This document shows, piece after piece, positions 44,870 to 57,180 of a stretch of 64,000 nucleotides of DNA (within the stretch, counting starts at the first letter, position 1; every line of letters begins with the position of its first letter). The notes under the pieces were generated by a model, which ran no database searches, had not been told where the DNA came from, and saw nothing but the letters and a program-made list of their open reading frames with translations. Source of the DNA: Tetmemena sp. SeJ-2015 (Eukaryota > Ciliophora > Spirotrichea > Sporadotrichida > Oxytrichidae); assembly GCA_027382625.1 (NCBI GenBank), contig JAJKFJ010022276.1, positions 62,001 through 126,000 of the forward strand, written 5' to 3'. A program made the position numbers and the translations under genes.

Positions 44870-47800
44870 TCAAAGCGAGAGCTCTTTAAAGTTTATCATT
44901 AAGTTTGCTGTTTGGCAATTCCGCTTTACTTGTATTTTAAGAGAAATTGGTGTCTGATTCTTAATGTTGATTCTAATTCTAAAGAATTCTTTGTTGCTCC
45001 TCTTCGAAAACTCTACTCTCTTCCTCTTCGTGCTCCCTTTATCTTTCTAATTCTTCTTAAATCATGACACTGCTTGTCTGGCTCCTCTATTGTGAAAGTT
45101 TATTTCTCTGCTTGATCTAGGCATGTTGAGTATTCTTCAAATATTTGAGTGAGTTGGCATGCAAGATATCAGCAGTGTCATTTTAAGCGAGCAAAGGACC
45201 TTAGTTCAAACTCGCTGCCGATTGATAGTTCTTATCTTCATCATCATAGTATTTGAAGTCGTTGATGACCGATTGCTAGCTCTTTAACTGCTATTCATTC
45301 TCTATTTTCTGAGATCCATTCAACAATAGGTTAACTTAAAAAGAATAATAAATTTTAAAGGTAAATAAATTATCACTTGAGAAGAATTCAAACTCTCAGC
45401 CTGATAGCCACCTACTCTTTGACTATTTTAGAGTTCATTTTGCTATGGAGATTAAAGCAGCATTTGAATTGGATCTCTGGGGCTCAGATTATTGACTGTA
45501 ATGTTGAAGTTAGACTCAATTAAATTACTCCAAACACACAGACAAACTTAAACATAGTTTGACTTTACGTGCGAAGAGTCTTAGCCTGACAGCTGCTTTG
45601 AACTACTTTAATTGCGTGCTTCGTTTTACTCATAAATAATTCATCCATCCTTATATAGTAAATTAAGTTTTCCTTATAGATGATGTTAGTGTCGTTGCTC
45701 ATCCTGTACATATCTTTTTGTCCCACCTCAAGGTGATTGCTTTGAACTTAAGTCTCATTACTATGGATTTTCTTCCTTCCTCCCTAAACAAAAGCTTGGT
45801 GTCTCTGTTATTGCTCTTGATTGGCTATGCTTTTTACTGGCTCGATAACTTAAAACTGGGGGTCTATCTGTAATATTTGAAATAATGATATCTATATTGA
45901 GCAAGGAAAAAAATATTTGAGAAGTAATGTCTCTCTAAGAGTCTTCACCAGTATGAGCTACTTGAGAATTGCGAGAATTCAATTCTTTGCCAAAGAACTT
46001 TTGCTGGGCGAGCTTTCCAGGGGATGCAGCTGGAAATGGAGATCCGAAGGAAGAGAAATTCTAGTTCTTGTTCTTCTTAGGGAGGAGAGGTTTGCTGAAG
46101 TTGGAGAGTGGTCGACATAGATGCCATAGAAGCCGCCATTAGGTCCACCATAGTAGGTCTTCTTTACGTTAACATTGAGTTTCAAGGATGAGGAACCTTT
46201 CTCTTTCATAAGCTCAAATAAGAAACCAAACTACTACTATGAGAATGATTAAGCTTTTTCTTTTCCTTGCGTTATAAGTATTTGTCTCTAAAGTAGTTCA
46301 TTTTCTTCAAACTTTCCAGCTACACTTAAGCACATAAGTCCATAAAATATTATAGATGAGGTTAAGCTTTCTTCTTGTAGTTGCCTATGTGATTGAATGC
46401 AAGCTTTTTAGTGAGTCTCTGCTTTATCAGGCTCAGGCCAGACACATTTAGATCATTATCACTTTGGTCTTCTCCCTTCTGCCCCTCATCGATAGTTCTG
46501 TTCAGTAGAAATCCATTCTCACCCTCCTGGTCAGAGTCCTTCAAATCCTCATCTCTAATTATAATCTAAGCGAGTTATAAGTGAATCTCTCATGCTTGAG
46601 TCAGTGTGGATGGAGCTTGTGTCCTCAGAAGCCACCGCATCTTCCTCAGAGAATTTCTTAGACAGCTGATAATAAGATCATAACATATCAATTATTTGCA
46701 TATGTAGTGATTTGAAGAGAAAAGTCTCCTTGACTTTCGCTTGACAGTTTCGATTTCCTTGAGTAGGTCCTCATGCCTTATTCCCATTGACCTTTTAAGC
46801 TGGAATAGTTTCTCATCTGAGCCAGTCAGCAGTTTCTAAGTCAGAGCCTGGTTCAAGTCTGAATAACTCACGGCCACTGTGTCCCTCAGCTTCACAGCTA
46901 AGAAGTTCAGTTTCGAGAATTATTTCTAAACCCTGTCAAACTCAAAAATTTAAGATCAGTTAGGAATAATCTTAAATAGATAGTCTAAACTTTTTAGCAG
47001 TGACCTTTTGCTAATTCTCCAACTTTTACTTCTGGAAGTGCTCGACAGTTTGCTCATCATCGCTTATGTCTATAAAACAAAGTTTCAATCTGAATACTAT
47101 ATTAAAGTCTATATTGAGGAGCAGTTCGCTCTCCTTCATGAATTCTTCAGGAGGTAGTTCCTCAGACTCCTCTGAGTCATCCTCATCATCTGACTTTGTA
47201 AAGCCAACCTGCACTTGCTTAGGTATCTGATCTGTCTCTCTTTGCTTAATTAAAGCATTACATTATTTTGAGTTGCAAGATATCCAAATTGAGATCCTTG
47301 TTATTTTGAGGCTGCTGTTTCCTTTTCAAATTTTGAGTTTGCTCAGGAGGGAATAGTTAGTTGACGCTTGGCCTCTGCTGCTCTCCTCCTCCTCCGTTGG
47401 TTTGAGATGGCCTTTTCTTTGGATCATTGTATCTATCTAAGCTCAGATCTGACTTGCCCTTAAAGTGCGCCTAGAATAAAAACAAGACAACTTCATTGTG
47501 TATTGATATTGAATTGAAGTCTCCTTTAACTGTTCCTTCTCATTTTGGTAAGGGTGCTGGTCCTAGGACCATCGAAGTCTTGCACATTTCTCAGCCTTGC
47601 ATGGTAAGCCTGGTCTATCTCCTCTCTTCGAGCTTGGTTTCGAACTCGCTTCAAGTTCAGATAAACCAATTACTTTAACGAGAGCCAAAGGAAAAAGTTA
47701 ATCATTTTTGAATTAATAAATAGTTTATCTCCTTTGAGCTCTGAGTTGGAGGAACTTGCCCTCCTCTGGGTGATCTTTGCATATCTTGAGGAACTTATGA

Positions 47801-48631
47801 GCACTGATGCACATCAAGTGGCAGTCAACACTCTTGGTGTCATGACTCTGTATTATGTAGGTGTAGTTGGATCTGATGTTCATCAGCACTTGAAAGTCTC
47901 CAATCAATTAAACTCTCTATATATATAGATAACTCTCAATATTATAGGATAAAATGTAGGCGCCCTCTCCAAACTTTATAATGGACAGCTCTCTTTCCTT
48001 GTCAAACACTACTACTGATCCCTGCTAGATGAAAGATATCTCTGTCACCTCATCTTTATCAATCAAACATTAAACATTAAAATGGATTGCTCTTTGAAAG
48101 CTATGACTGTCTTCTAAGGCTCATATATCTGTAAGTAGATATTCGCCATGAGATCTCTGACAAATGTGTTGTTAGCTTTGAATCCATGATCATGGTCAAC
48201 GAAAAAGTGCTTGAACTTTTTCCTGTATGGTCTTGTGATTTCCTTGATTAGTTTATTCTTGGCTTGGATGCTGAGTAACTTATAGAACTCATGCTCCAGA
48301 AACTTATGAATACTTTGTACACTCTATGAATAAAAAACTGAGAGGGGCTTTTCTTATAGTAGATGTCGTAGAACTTCTAGATGCTCTTTATATCGATAGT
48401 TTGCTTGAGTGAATACTGTTGACCAGCCTTACTCAGCCGCATCAACCACGTCTCTAGGTTGTCCATCCGCTCAGCAACAATCAATATTTTAAAAGCGACA
48501 ATAATAAGTATGAAAATATTGGAAGTGAATGTCAAATGACTTGGTCTGCATGAACTCCTGAACTCTGCGCATGAAGATGGAGAATATGCTGATTCCCACC
48601 AGTTCAAGCTAGATGAAGTACATGAATAATT

Positions 48632-48679
<48 letters not shown>

Positions 48680-50707
48680 TAAGAAATTCAATATAGATTT
48701 GCTATCTTCTTATGCATGTAATTTAAAATGATGAACTCTATTCGATTTGAGCCATGAATATCTCCATAGCCCACAGTTGTGAATGTCACTTGCACTACAT
48801 AGATAAAGTATATTACGTAATAATCTGTATAGATAGCCATCAGGTAGATGTCTTTGTCTTATGAATCAGGGGTGACATACCCTCCTTTATAAGGAATGAA
48901 TGGTTGTCATCTATCTCAAGAGCAACAATATATGTGCTTAAATTGTTACTCTATATATAAGCAACAAAGAGACAGGCTTCAAAATGCATGATGAAGAAAA
49001 TGTAGATCATGAACTTTATAAACGCAAACCAGTCGATTGCCTGCGCCTGCTTCAACTTAGACCACTTAGCTATTGCCATTTTATAAATAAACTGTATTTT
49101 GTTTAAATTAACAATTTTAAGAATCTTTTCAAGGTTGCGGAACATCCAATTCATCTTTACATGAAAATTTAATTGAATTGGTTAAATCTTAAGGACTCTG
49201 AAGAATTTGAAGTAGTAGAGTGCCTGCATCCTGCCAAGTGCAAACAAGTATGGCATATTAGCCAAGCAGTCCACCACAAAGAAAGACTGTATATATTTCC
49301 TGGCCAGTTTGGAGGGTTTATGCACCAACTTCTTTTCTTGGTAGAAGGCAGTTATGAACGTCAATAACTGGTCAATTATCAAGATGATGGAAAACATATT
49401 GAGTTATCAATTACATACTCAAATGATGATGTCGATTGCCACTTCAAGCTTGAAGAACTTTTCCAGAGGCTTTAAATTGAAACTCACACTAAATTTAATT
49501 TTAATATAAAGTACTTCTACTACTTACCTGTAGAATACAAGCAAAATAGAAAATAGCAGAAGCATACTCTAATTAAAATCTCATCATAAACATATAAGTA
49601 ATACTGCAGCCTGTGTCCCACAGAAGCTTAATTCGATTATCTGGTGGGATTATATAGCTTCCAACTATGTCATCAAAGAACACTGCGTTTGTTTATGATG
49701 TACCCTTCACTTATTCTAATTTAATTTAGCTAAAGAAAATTAGTCCTTTTAAACTTGCTTCTTTGTGAGCTGATCCTTGGATCTATCAGATTAAGAGATT
49801 AGCTATTTACCTTTTCAAAAACCAGTTGAGAAATAAACTGATCTCGCAACCTTCCACAGATATTGAATACGCTCTATTTTCGCCTGGCCAGATGCTTGCT
49901 CCATTTTCCTTGCCTCTCTTCTCATTTCCTTCTCCAGTCGCTTTTGTTTTTCCTCAGCAGTTTCAAAGCAGAGTCTGTGAATGTACAAGCACCGTCTCTT
50001 TATAAATTAAATTCCATAAATATTCTTATGATGTCTTCTTCTTCTTATGCTTTCTCTTTCTAGTTCTTGCTTTGGGGATTTGATGTGAAACTCCTGTGTG
50101 ATTGGTTTCTAATTTTGTAAATTATTTTGAGAATGACACTATTTGATTGATATTAACACTTACCAGATTCCTTTGAGTTCATTTTTAGCTATTGGATAAC
50201 ACCACCTCCTGCTCCTAATCTTTACTTATCATTTATTTCCAGCTAATTCTAAGACTATTTCCTCTGCTCAATTAGCTTTGGAGGGGTCTTGTTTTCAATC
50301 AATCCTGGCCCATTCAGGGACGAACTTATTTCAAAAGCAAATAATAACACAAATGTAAGAATGATAATTAAAATATAGCGTCAGCAGTTTTATTGGTGAA
50401 GGCACTATAGTTATCAGTTCTGCTTCTGAAGCGAGTAGTCTCCCGCTCATCATTCTTCAGAAAATTAGTTTCCTATAACTCATCCAAAGGGAGTAAGGTT
50501 TCATCCTAAATGATTGACAGGGGAGTTCTGCTATTAATTCCTTTATAAAATTTAATTTAATTTCATTTGACTTCTATTTAAGCAATATCATTTTTTCTGT
50601 GCTAAGTTTTGATTTAGGAATGGCTTTGAGAGTGTCTCTTCTTGCACTTAGAATTTATTTCTAACTGCTGTCTTGTCATTACTCGTCCGTTTTTGAAACT
50701 TATTCAT
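44870..50707 (-). CDS. voltage-gated K+ channel with cyclic-nucleotide-binding-type domain and long tail
   Basis: The start ATG is 50705-50707 (MNKFQKRTSNDKTAVRN). The Ser/Thr-rich N-terminus precedes the membrane domain: LIIDQLLTFITAFYQEKKLV (S2), YIQSFFVVDCLANMPYL (S3), an S4-S5 stretch (LEKILKIVNLNKIQF) and S5 FMIYIFFIMHFEACLFVAYI. The pore TTVGYGDIHGSNRIE has a K+-selectivity filter. S6 (FMYFIQLELVGISIF), a C-linker (LSKAGQQYSLKQTIDIKS) and a CNBD-like fold (EISFIQQGSVVVFDKE, IIKFGEGAYILSY, LIGDFQVLMNIRSNY) follow. The layout matches the KCNH/HCN/plant Shaker superfamily. A long charged tail (SDDEDDSEESEELPPEE; SMGIRHEDLLKEIETV) runs towards 44870. The tail below about 46550 could be a separate gene, since junctions there are unresolved. 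Confidence 0.78.
48622..48730. other. candidate IES, 109 bp, pointer TTCAT, containing a TA microsatellite
   Basis: ATGAA (plus strand) at 48622-48626 is repeated at 48731-48735. Excision joins the filter segment GSNRIE directly to FMYFIQLELVGISIF, a normal S6. Without removal the frame meets TGA. Confidence 0.78.
48633..48678 (+). repeat. (TA)n microsatellite
   Basis: Roughly 22 uninterrupted TA units inside the 109-bp insert of the K+ channel gene. It is flanked on both sides by near-copies of ATTCAATATA. Confidence 0.95.
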
Positions 50708-51128
50708 TTTCAGAATACTTTGATTCTTTAATTACTGTCAAAAATAAATTACAAAATAGAATTTGAATAAAACTTTGTCTATTCCATTATAAATTAAATA
50801 TACATTTAATCCCTTTTTTCAGTAATTGATATCTCAATGCGCTCTTTAATAAATTATAGATTGGGTTTTCTTCCAACTATTATCTATTAAAAAATATATA
50901 AATCTCTATTATGAAATATTTTTAATTTAGATAAACCTGAAGTAGTAATATAGATTTGTGACTATTTATATCTAGTTCTATTTATATAATTGCAACTACT
51001 TTGTCTTAATCAAGTGCGAAAATACATGTCCCTATGGTTTAGTGTTAAAGGGAGAATTTATATTTAAATATAACCATACAATTAATTTGATACAATGAAA
51101 AATAAACCTACTAATTTATCTATTAGAA
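50708..51128. promoter_or_regulatory. divergent intergenic region
   Basis: About 420 bp, very AT-rich, between the K+ channel start (minus) and the next gene (plus). It must hold both promoters. A tRNA-like 5' half near 51029 lacks the 3' half and is not called. Confidence 0.4.
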
Positions 51129-54100
51129 ATGCACAAATACTCACATCATCTCTATAAGGCAAACCAACGCAACACACTATCAAATAGGCATGTATATGCT
51201 TGAAGGTGAGCCAAGAGCGATAATTGAATTAGTAGGAATAATTTTCAGCAATATCTTATCTGAGCAGGAGATTGTTCTCTGTGAATAACTAAGAGAAGCA
51301 AACTGAATAGAGTCCCCAATAATCCTAGCGAGCTCCTCTCAATAGGAGTGCTCGCATGCAAAATTTAAAAAACAAGACTGCTCAAACTCAGTAGCAATCT
51401 GAAGCCAAATAAGAGAAAGCTTCTCCTAATATTTTTTTAAAAATTATTATCTTATTTAGTTTTAATAATTATTGCTATATTGCTTAGCCCAAGTGGAGCA
51501 GAGATAGAGTGTTGGAATTTCAAGAAGCATAACAGGCTTCAGCAAACAACAATAGCCAAATCAAAGTCAGCAAGAGACTTCACAATTTTAAAAATATGAT
51601 AACAAGTAGAGGCCCACTTAAAACTTTAGCTAATTCTCAAAGCTTATTGAAAATGCTATTCAAACCAGAGATGCTAAATAATTATCTCTACTCTGAAGAA
51701 TATTATAAAACCTTTAAATGCTAGTTATGTAAGAGACGCTGTAAATTTCTTGAATGACAACTTAGATAACAACAAGACAGTCATTAAATTTATGAATGAT
51801 CTCAGCAAGGAGATGGCTAAAGTTTTAAACTAAAATTAAATCAGATCATTTATAAATAAGTGAAGGACTTAAATACAAGTAAGAGGATTGAGCCTCTATT
51901 GCAGCCTCTGGTCTAAATTTTCCTTGAGAAATACTTCCCTGACTCAATTAAAGATTTATTTCCATTTATATTATAATGACTCTTTGGAAGAGGTTAATAA
52001 ATAAGGACTAAGAAAAGAGGAAATAGAGCAGATGAGACAGTTATCTATGCATTTTTTATCCTCCCTGAATGATGTGCAACTGAACATATTGCTTTTAAGC
52101 ATGAGCAATTTATCTTTTAAGGTAAGTACTTTTGCATTTTTCAAGTCTTCGTTTATAAGATAAAAGTAGAAACTTGTATTAACTTGCTTTTTAGATTATA
52201 AAATACAATGACACGCTTTGGGCCAGGATAGAGGAAGAGATACTCAGGAGATTCCAATCTCAGACAGTATCTTTTAAATTTACTATAAAATTTAAATTAA
52301 CATTCTCTCAATTATTATCAGTCTTAATGAGATAAATTTCTTATTCAAGAAAATTTCTCTTTATCAAAGTAAATAAAAGCTTTTCTGAATTTGTAAAGCA
52401 GTATCTGGGTTTCTGTTCAGCTAATAGCTTCAAGCTTTCAGTAAAGCGCAAAAGGGCTCTACATAACTGTGGGAGCATCATGCGAAGCAATTCAATAAGC
52501 ATATATCAGAATTTGACACTCTGACCTGCCTCATCGCAATTAACTCCTTCGGCAAGTCTGAATCTACTTCTACAAATTAATAATTATAAGTAGTAAATGA
52601 AAAATACTCTTCTCTTTAACTGATCCTGGAAAAGACAAAATCCTATATACGAGAGAAAGCCAATGATTTTTCATTAGGTGAGGTAAGTTTTAGCTGTTTA
52701 TGAGAGAAATGTTATGACAATTAAGTACACAAGTTTATGTTTTGTTGTTAAATTACGTATCTAGATAATACTGGCGATTTCAGCATTTGCTATTGAGATT
52801 TCTCAGAAGACAAGGAAAGCTATTCATCATGATGATGTCTAAGAAGTTTTTGAAATAATTGCAGTCCCTTTGTTCAATTCCAATAATGATTATTATAGTC
52901 TTTTGCATTATATTTTGATTGTTGAGGTTCTACAGCGGCGACTAGTCAGAAAAGAGAGAAGGAGGCAAGCTCGTTAACTCATCTACTAACTAAGCAGAGT
53001 TTGAGGCTAACAGTATTAGGTCAATCTCAACCATCATCTGGGCTTATTCAAAAGTAAACTGCAATAAACATGGACCTTGCAAGACAAAATGTTTATTCTT
53101 TCTTGTAGATGATATAGATATTTTAAGACTCTGATTGATCAGGTAGCCAAATTTACGATTAAGAACTCGCACTCCTATGTCAAGAAAGATTACAGCATCA
53201 AGGAAATACAAGCAGTCATACTCATCACCAAGTGCTTCGTAACCATGAGTGCAAATAATCCAATCGATTTCTAAAACTTTGAAATAGTTAATGATGTCTT
53301 CCAGTATCTTATATATTTACTCTAAGTGCTTGTGATAGTGTATATAAGATTATTTGAATTATCTGTCGAGGAATCCAAAGATAATTTTCAACTTAAGGTG
53401 GAATGACTTCAATTAAGTATTCTATATATTTAAATTTAAAGTTCGATATTTCATTAATATACTTTATTATTTTGTAAGTCCAATTTAGGCAAGATAATAG
53501 TATTTTCTTGATAGCCAATTTATATTTTCTATTTTGATTAGTTTGTGTAAATAATGTTCGCGACAGCTCATGATCTGGGTATGAGTTTCAAAGGTATGGT
53601 AGAGATCTGTATGAAGAGCTTCGAAGATCGACTGCAAAACGATTACTTATAAATTTAAATATAATTAATAAATAATATCTAGATTTTGAGGATGAGAAGG
53701 TGATAAAAGCACTGACATCATTTGCGATGCTTCTTTGTAATTCTGAGCGATATGTGGAGGACAAGATATTCTGGAATGAGACTCTGAGAGTTCTTGTTGC
53801 TAAGATTAATCTCCAAAAGTTGGACATATTCCTACTCAATAACTTCCTATGGTCTATTGCAAAGATGAAGAACTACACAGATGAGCAATTTTAATGAGTA
53901 CTAATTTACTTGAATTTCATTTTTGTAGCAAACTATCCCTAAGAGTTCAAAGAGAATCTGCTGCAAATTATCAAAGTCAATATGGGAGATATAACTCGCC
54001 ACAAGAACCAGGAAGGGGAAAAGACTTTCAAATTTAAAATATATTTAATTGAATTTATTAAATAGCTTGTATAATGTTAGTAAATTTAAATTATTTTGCA

Positions 54101-54612
54101 TATACAGACTTTCATGGCAAATTTAATGTGGAGTTTGGAGTTCTTGGGAGTAGAAGACTCTAAATTAATCTTATTTTTTGTTTGAGACGAAGCTTTCTTC
54201 GACCTATTAGTTCCATTGATGGAGAGGCACGTGAATCACCTGAGTTTTGACTCTTTCTTCTCAGTAGTTCCTTACCTCACTAAATTAGTCCACAAACCTT
54301 AGGCCAAAGAGTGGATCAGATATCACACAATTCAGATGTAATTTAACACAAAAATATAATTAAAATGTAGCAAATAGCTCGATTAATTATAAAAGTCCTC
54401 TTTTGAGAGAAATAAATTTGCACTTTCAAACTTTTAACATTCCTGTTAATTATTTAATTATAAGATTTGTTTTTTCTTTTTGTCAATACATGAACACGAA
54501 GTATCAGAATGCAATAGATAATCAAACATGCAACATAGAATTGAAGCACAAAAAGAAGCTAGATGAGTGCTTTGCCGCTTGCTAGCCTTTTCTTAATTAA
54601 TCAAATTAGTGA
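51129..54612 (+). CDS. helical-repeat protein, probably mitochondrial (FASTK/RAP- or OPR-like)
   Basis: The start ATG is 51129-51131. The N-terminus is Arg/Ser/Tyr-rich without acids (MHKYSHHLYKANQRN). After a 46-nt GT-AG intron it continues with AISYLSRRLFSVNNQ, a plausible mitochondrial presequence. The body is a series of short helical repeats: LSMHFLSSLNDVQLNILLL, KYNDTLWARIEEEILRRF, DEKVIKALTSFAMLLCN, LDIFLLNNFLWSIAKMKNY, FMANLMWSLEFLGVED and LVPLMERHVNHLSFDSFF. This pattern is typical of FASTK/RAP or octotricopeptide RNA-binding proteins, but no RAP motif is visible. The C-terminus has Cys pairs (DNQTCNIEL, DECFAAC) before the TGA 54610-54612. A GT-AG intron at about 52121-52195 is clear; several other junctions are not. 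Confidence 0.5.
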
Positions 54613-54687
54613 CTAAAATAAAGTATCAGTCATCACACACTGGTAACTCCAAATTAGGTGGCTCATTAGTTTTGTTAGTAAATAAAA

Positions 54688-56070
54688 ATGTCTTAAACTC
54701 AGGAGACCTATGTGACGACTACAGAGATTTATATCTTAGTGGGCATATACTTCGCTTCCATTCTGGGCTTCATGGCTGCCTACACTTCCATCCATAGGTC
54801 TCTTGAAAACAAAGCCTTCAATTTGAGATATCAAAGTGAAGATTTAATGTTAAATATGATAAATGATGAAATATATTTTTGGAGTAAGATGAGCAGTCAG
54901 AGAATATAAAAGAGTACGCATCGTGGACATCGCAAGCAAAGGCGGACTTTATATCTAGGATTACCTCCTAAATTCATGCTTTTGTATCTATCTCACTTGC
55001 TATCAAGGCCTTATTCTTTACTTGGTAAGTTCAATAAAGAAATCAAGAGACAAACTCTTAATGAAGAATTTATTATCTCTCTGAATAGTCAGGCTTAATT
55101 ATTTCCCGTAGTGTAGAGCCAGGGCATGAGAATGAAGGATACTCAAACTTTTTCGTTTCAGACTACTGCTTAATGAAGCAGTCAAGCGTTTGGCAACTTG
55201 TTACTCTTTGCTTTACAGCTGGATACTTAACTTTTGATAAACTCTATAATTAAATACTTAAAAAATTAAAATACTTTGAGATTAATAGTTTATAAATGTA
55301 TAATCTAAGTTTACTTACATCTGTTACGCTAAAATGTAATCCAAATTTTCCATATTAAACTTCTCAGATAAGAGTAAAGCAAGCTCCAAACTCAAACTTA
55401 TATCCATCACGTTTGTGGCATCACAGATATTTAAATTTCATCTTAATTATCAAATTTTAAACAGGGTTTATCTTTGCAATAATCTATGGACCGGGTGGCG
55501 CCCTAATTATTTCAGTAACCAGTATTTAAAGGCTAATATGTTATTTAGAACGTGTTGCTGATAAATGAGCTGTCGACTTTCTTTTTGAATTACCGCTAAT
55601 TCTTTTTGGTGTTTAAGTAAACTGACTCACCCTGGTACACACGAAACGCAGTTGCCTTTGCCATAATTTTCTTCTTAGCGAGGATCGTGTTCAACACCAT
55701 AGTTGCAATTTGGATATGGAAGGCGCTCTGGTTAACAATAAAAGATAATGGAAATGGAGTAAGTCATAACAAATTATCTCAATGTCAAGTGTTAATCTAA
55801 ATATAGGCATTGGATATTCCGTTGTGGAGACTGGCCATTGGACTTTACCTAATTGGCCTTTTTGGAGTCATCTACTTGCTATAAATTATTTTATTAAGTT
55901 TCATAGTATGTCTTGTTGCTAAACTACTACTGGTTCTTGGGAATAATAAAGCATGCAAGTAGGAACATCCGTAAAAAGAGCGAGAGCAAGGACAGTCCCA
56001 AGAAATCAAGTGGGAAAGAGCAAGATCAAGAGGAAGAGGAGTAAAAGCCTCTCCTAAATTAGTAAGATAT
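54688..56070 (+). CDS. TLC-domain multi-pass membrane protein
   Basis: The start ATG is 54688-54690 (MSQTQETYVTTTEIY). The first span is ILVGIYFASILGFMAAYTS. Next come ENIKEYASWTSQAKADF, IHAFVSISLAIKALFF, a lumenal segment, and LVTLCFTAGYLTFD with the G-Y-x-x-x-D signature. TYIHHVCGIT has the paired His found in TLC (TRAM-LAG1-CLN8) domains, and further spans follow (GFIFAIIYGPGGALIIS). A basic/acidic cytosolic tail (IRKKSESKDSPKKSSGK, then EEEEQKPLLNQ) closes the protein. TLC proteins act in ceramide synthesis or lipid sensing in ER and plasma membranes; which subfamily is not resolved. Introns or IESs interrupt at about 54840-54888, 55025-55083, 55300-55370 and 55760-55800. The stop is uncertain because no TGA follows closely; the protein-like part ends near 56070. 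Confidence 0.6.
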
Positions 56071-57180
56071 TAAAATTATTTAAATATTTTAGGCAGGAAT
56101 GAAAATTATAATGAGAGAATTAAAGACACTCTAATCAATAAAAACTCATAAGAATATTATGCCTCCAATAAATTAATAATTTGATTTACATCTAATCCAT
56201 AAAAATAATAACGCAATTGTTAAATAAAAATCAAAATAACAAAAGATAGAACATTATTAACAACACATAAAAAATTTCGAATCTCAAAATAAAATATTGA
56301 TCTCCTTATCTTCAACATATATTTATTTGGCTTAAGTATTTATTTTGAGATTTGATGCTTTTTAATTGAAATAAAATAACTAAGATAGTTTTACAGTTAG
56401 AAAATATTTAACTAAATCTCTTAAATAAAAAAGATGGAAATGAATTATAAAATAAGAATCTATAGGATTTGAAATAATTATTATAATTAAATATTTTGGA
56501 AACGTAGATCTGTGACTGCAGTTTATAAGAAAAACCATGTTTGCTTGGAGCCTTAAATAAAGAATTAAATGCAATACTTCAAAAAAGACTTTCCATTTTG
56601 TTTTGCTATTAGTCTACTTACTATTTGAAGGTAAAATAATTACAAGTTTTTACTTTGTAATTTATAGTTTCAGTGAAAAGCCATGGTTATGAGAGTCTAA
56701 TTTAATCTGCACAAGATATTTTAACATTTTAATATATAAATCGAATTAAAAATGATACTTAATCAACTGATCAACAGAATTAAGAAAATTATATAATTAG
56801 ATAAAATGTCAAATTTCTAGACCAATAAGATGTAAATCAAAATAACTGGAACAAATTTTGCCAAATAGAAAACTGCTAGAGACCTGTTGTTTTATTTTTA
56901 CCTCAAATTCATACAGCTATCTGTATTTCAATTTATAATATAAAATTATCTAATGCAGAATACCGTGATTAACTCTGTCAGCAATATGACAATTATCAGG
57001 AGTAAAGTATTCATTTTTAAATCATCTATTATTGCTTACTCTGATAAATCATTTTTACAAATTAAATATCAATAAATTAGAAAATGTTAATCATATTATT
57101 AAGAATCCTTATTTTATTGTAATAAAGATTAAGAATATTATGAAGATCAAATTGCTCATTTTAATTTGATATTCTGAATA
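56071..57180. other. AT-rich non-coding stretch
   Basis: About 1.1 kb of very AT-rich DNA with no protein-like frame, RNA gene or repeat that I can support. It may be spacer or germline-limited sequence. Confidence 0.5.

Noticed and set aside
51029..51052. tRNA-like 5' half (TCCCTATGGTTTAGTG, as in tRNA-Glu)
   Set aside because: No anticodon stem, T-loop or matching acceptor 3' half follows; the sequence becomes AT-rich at once.
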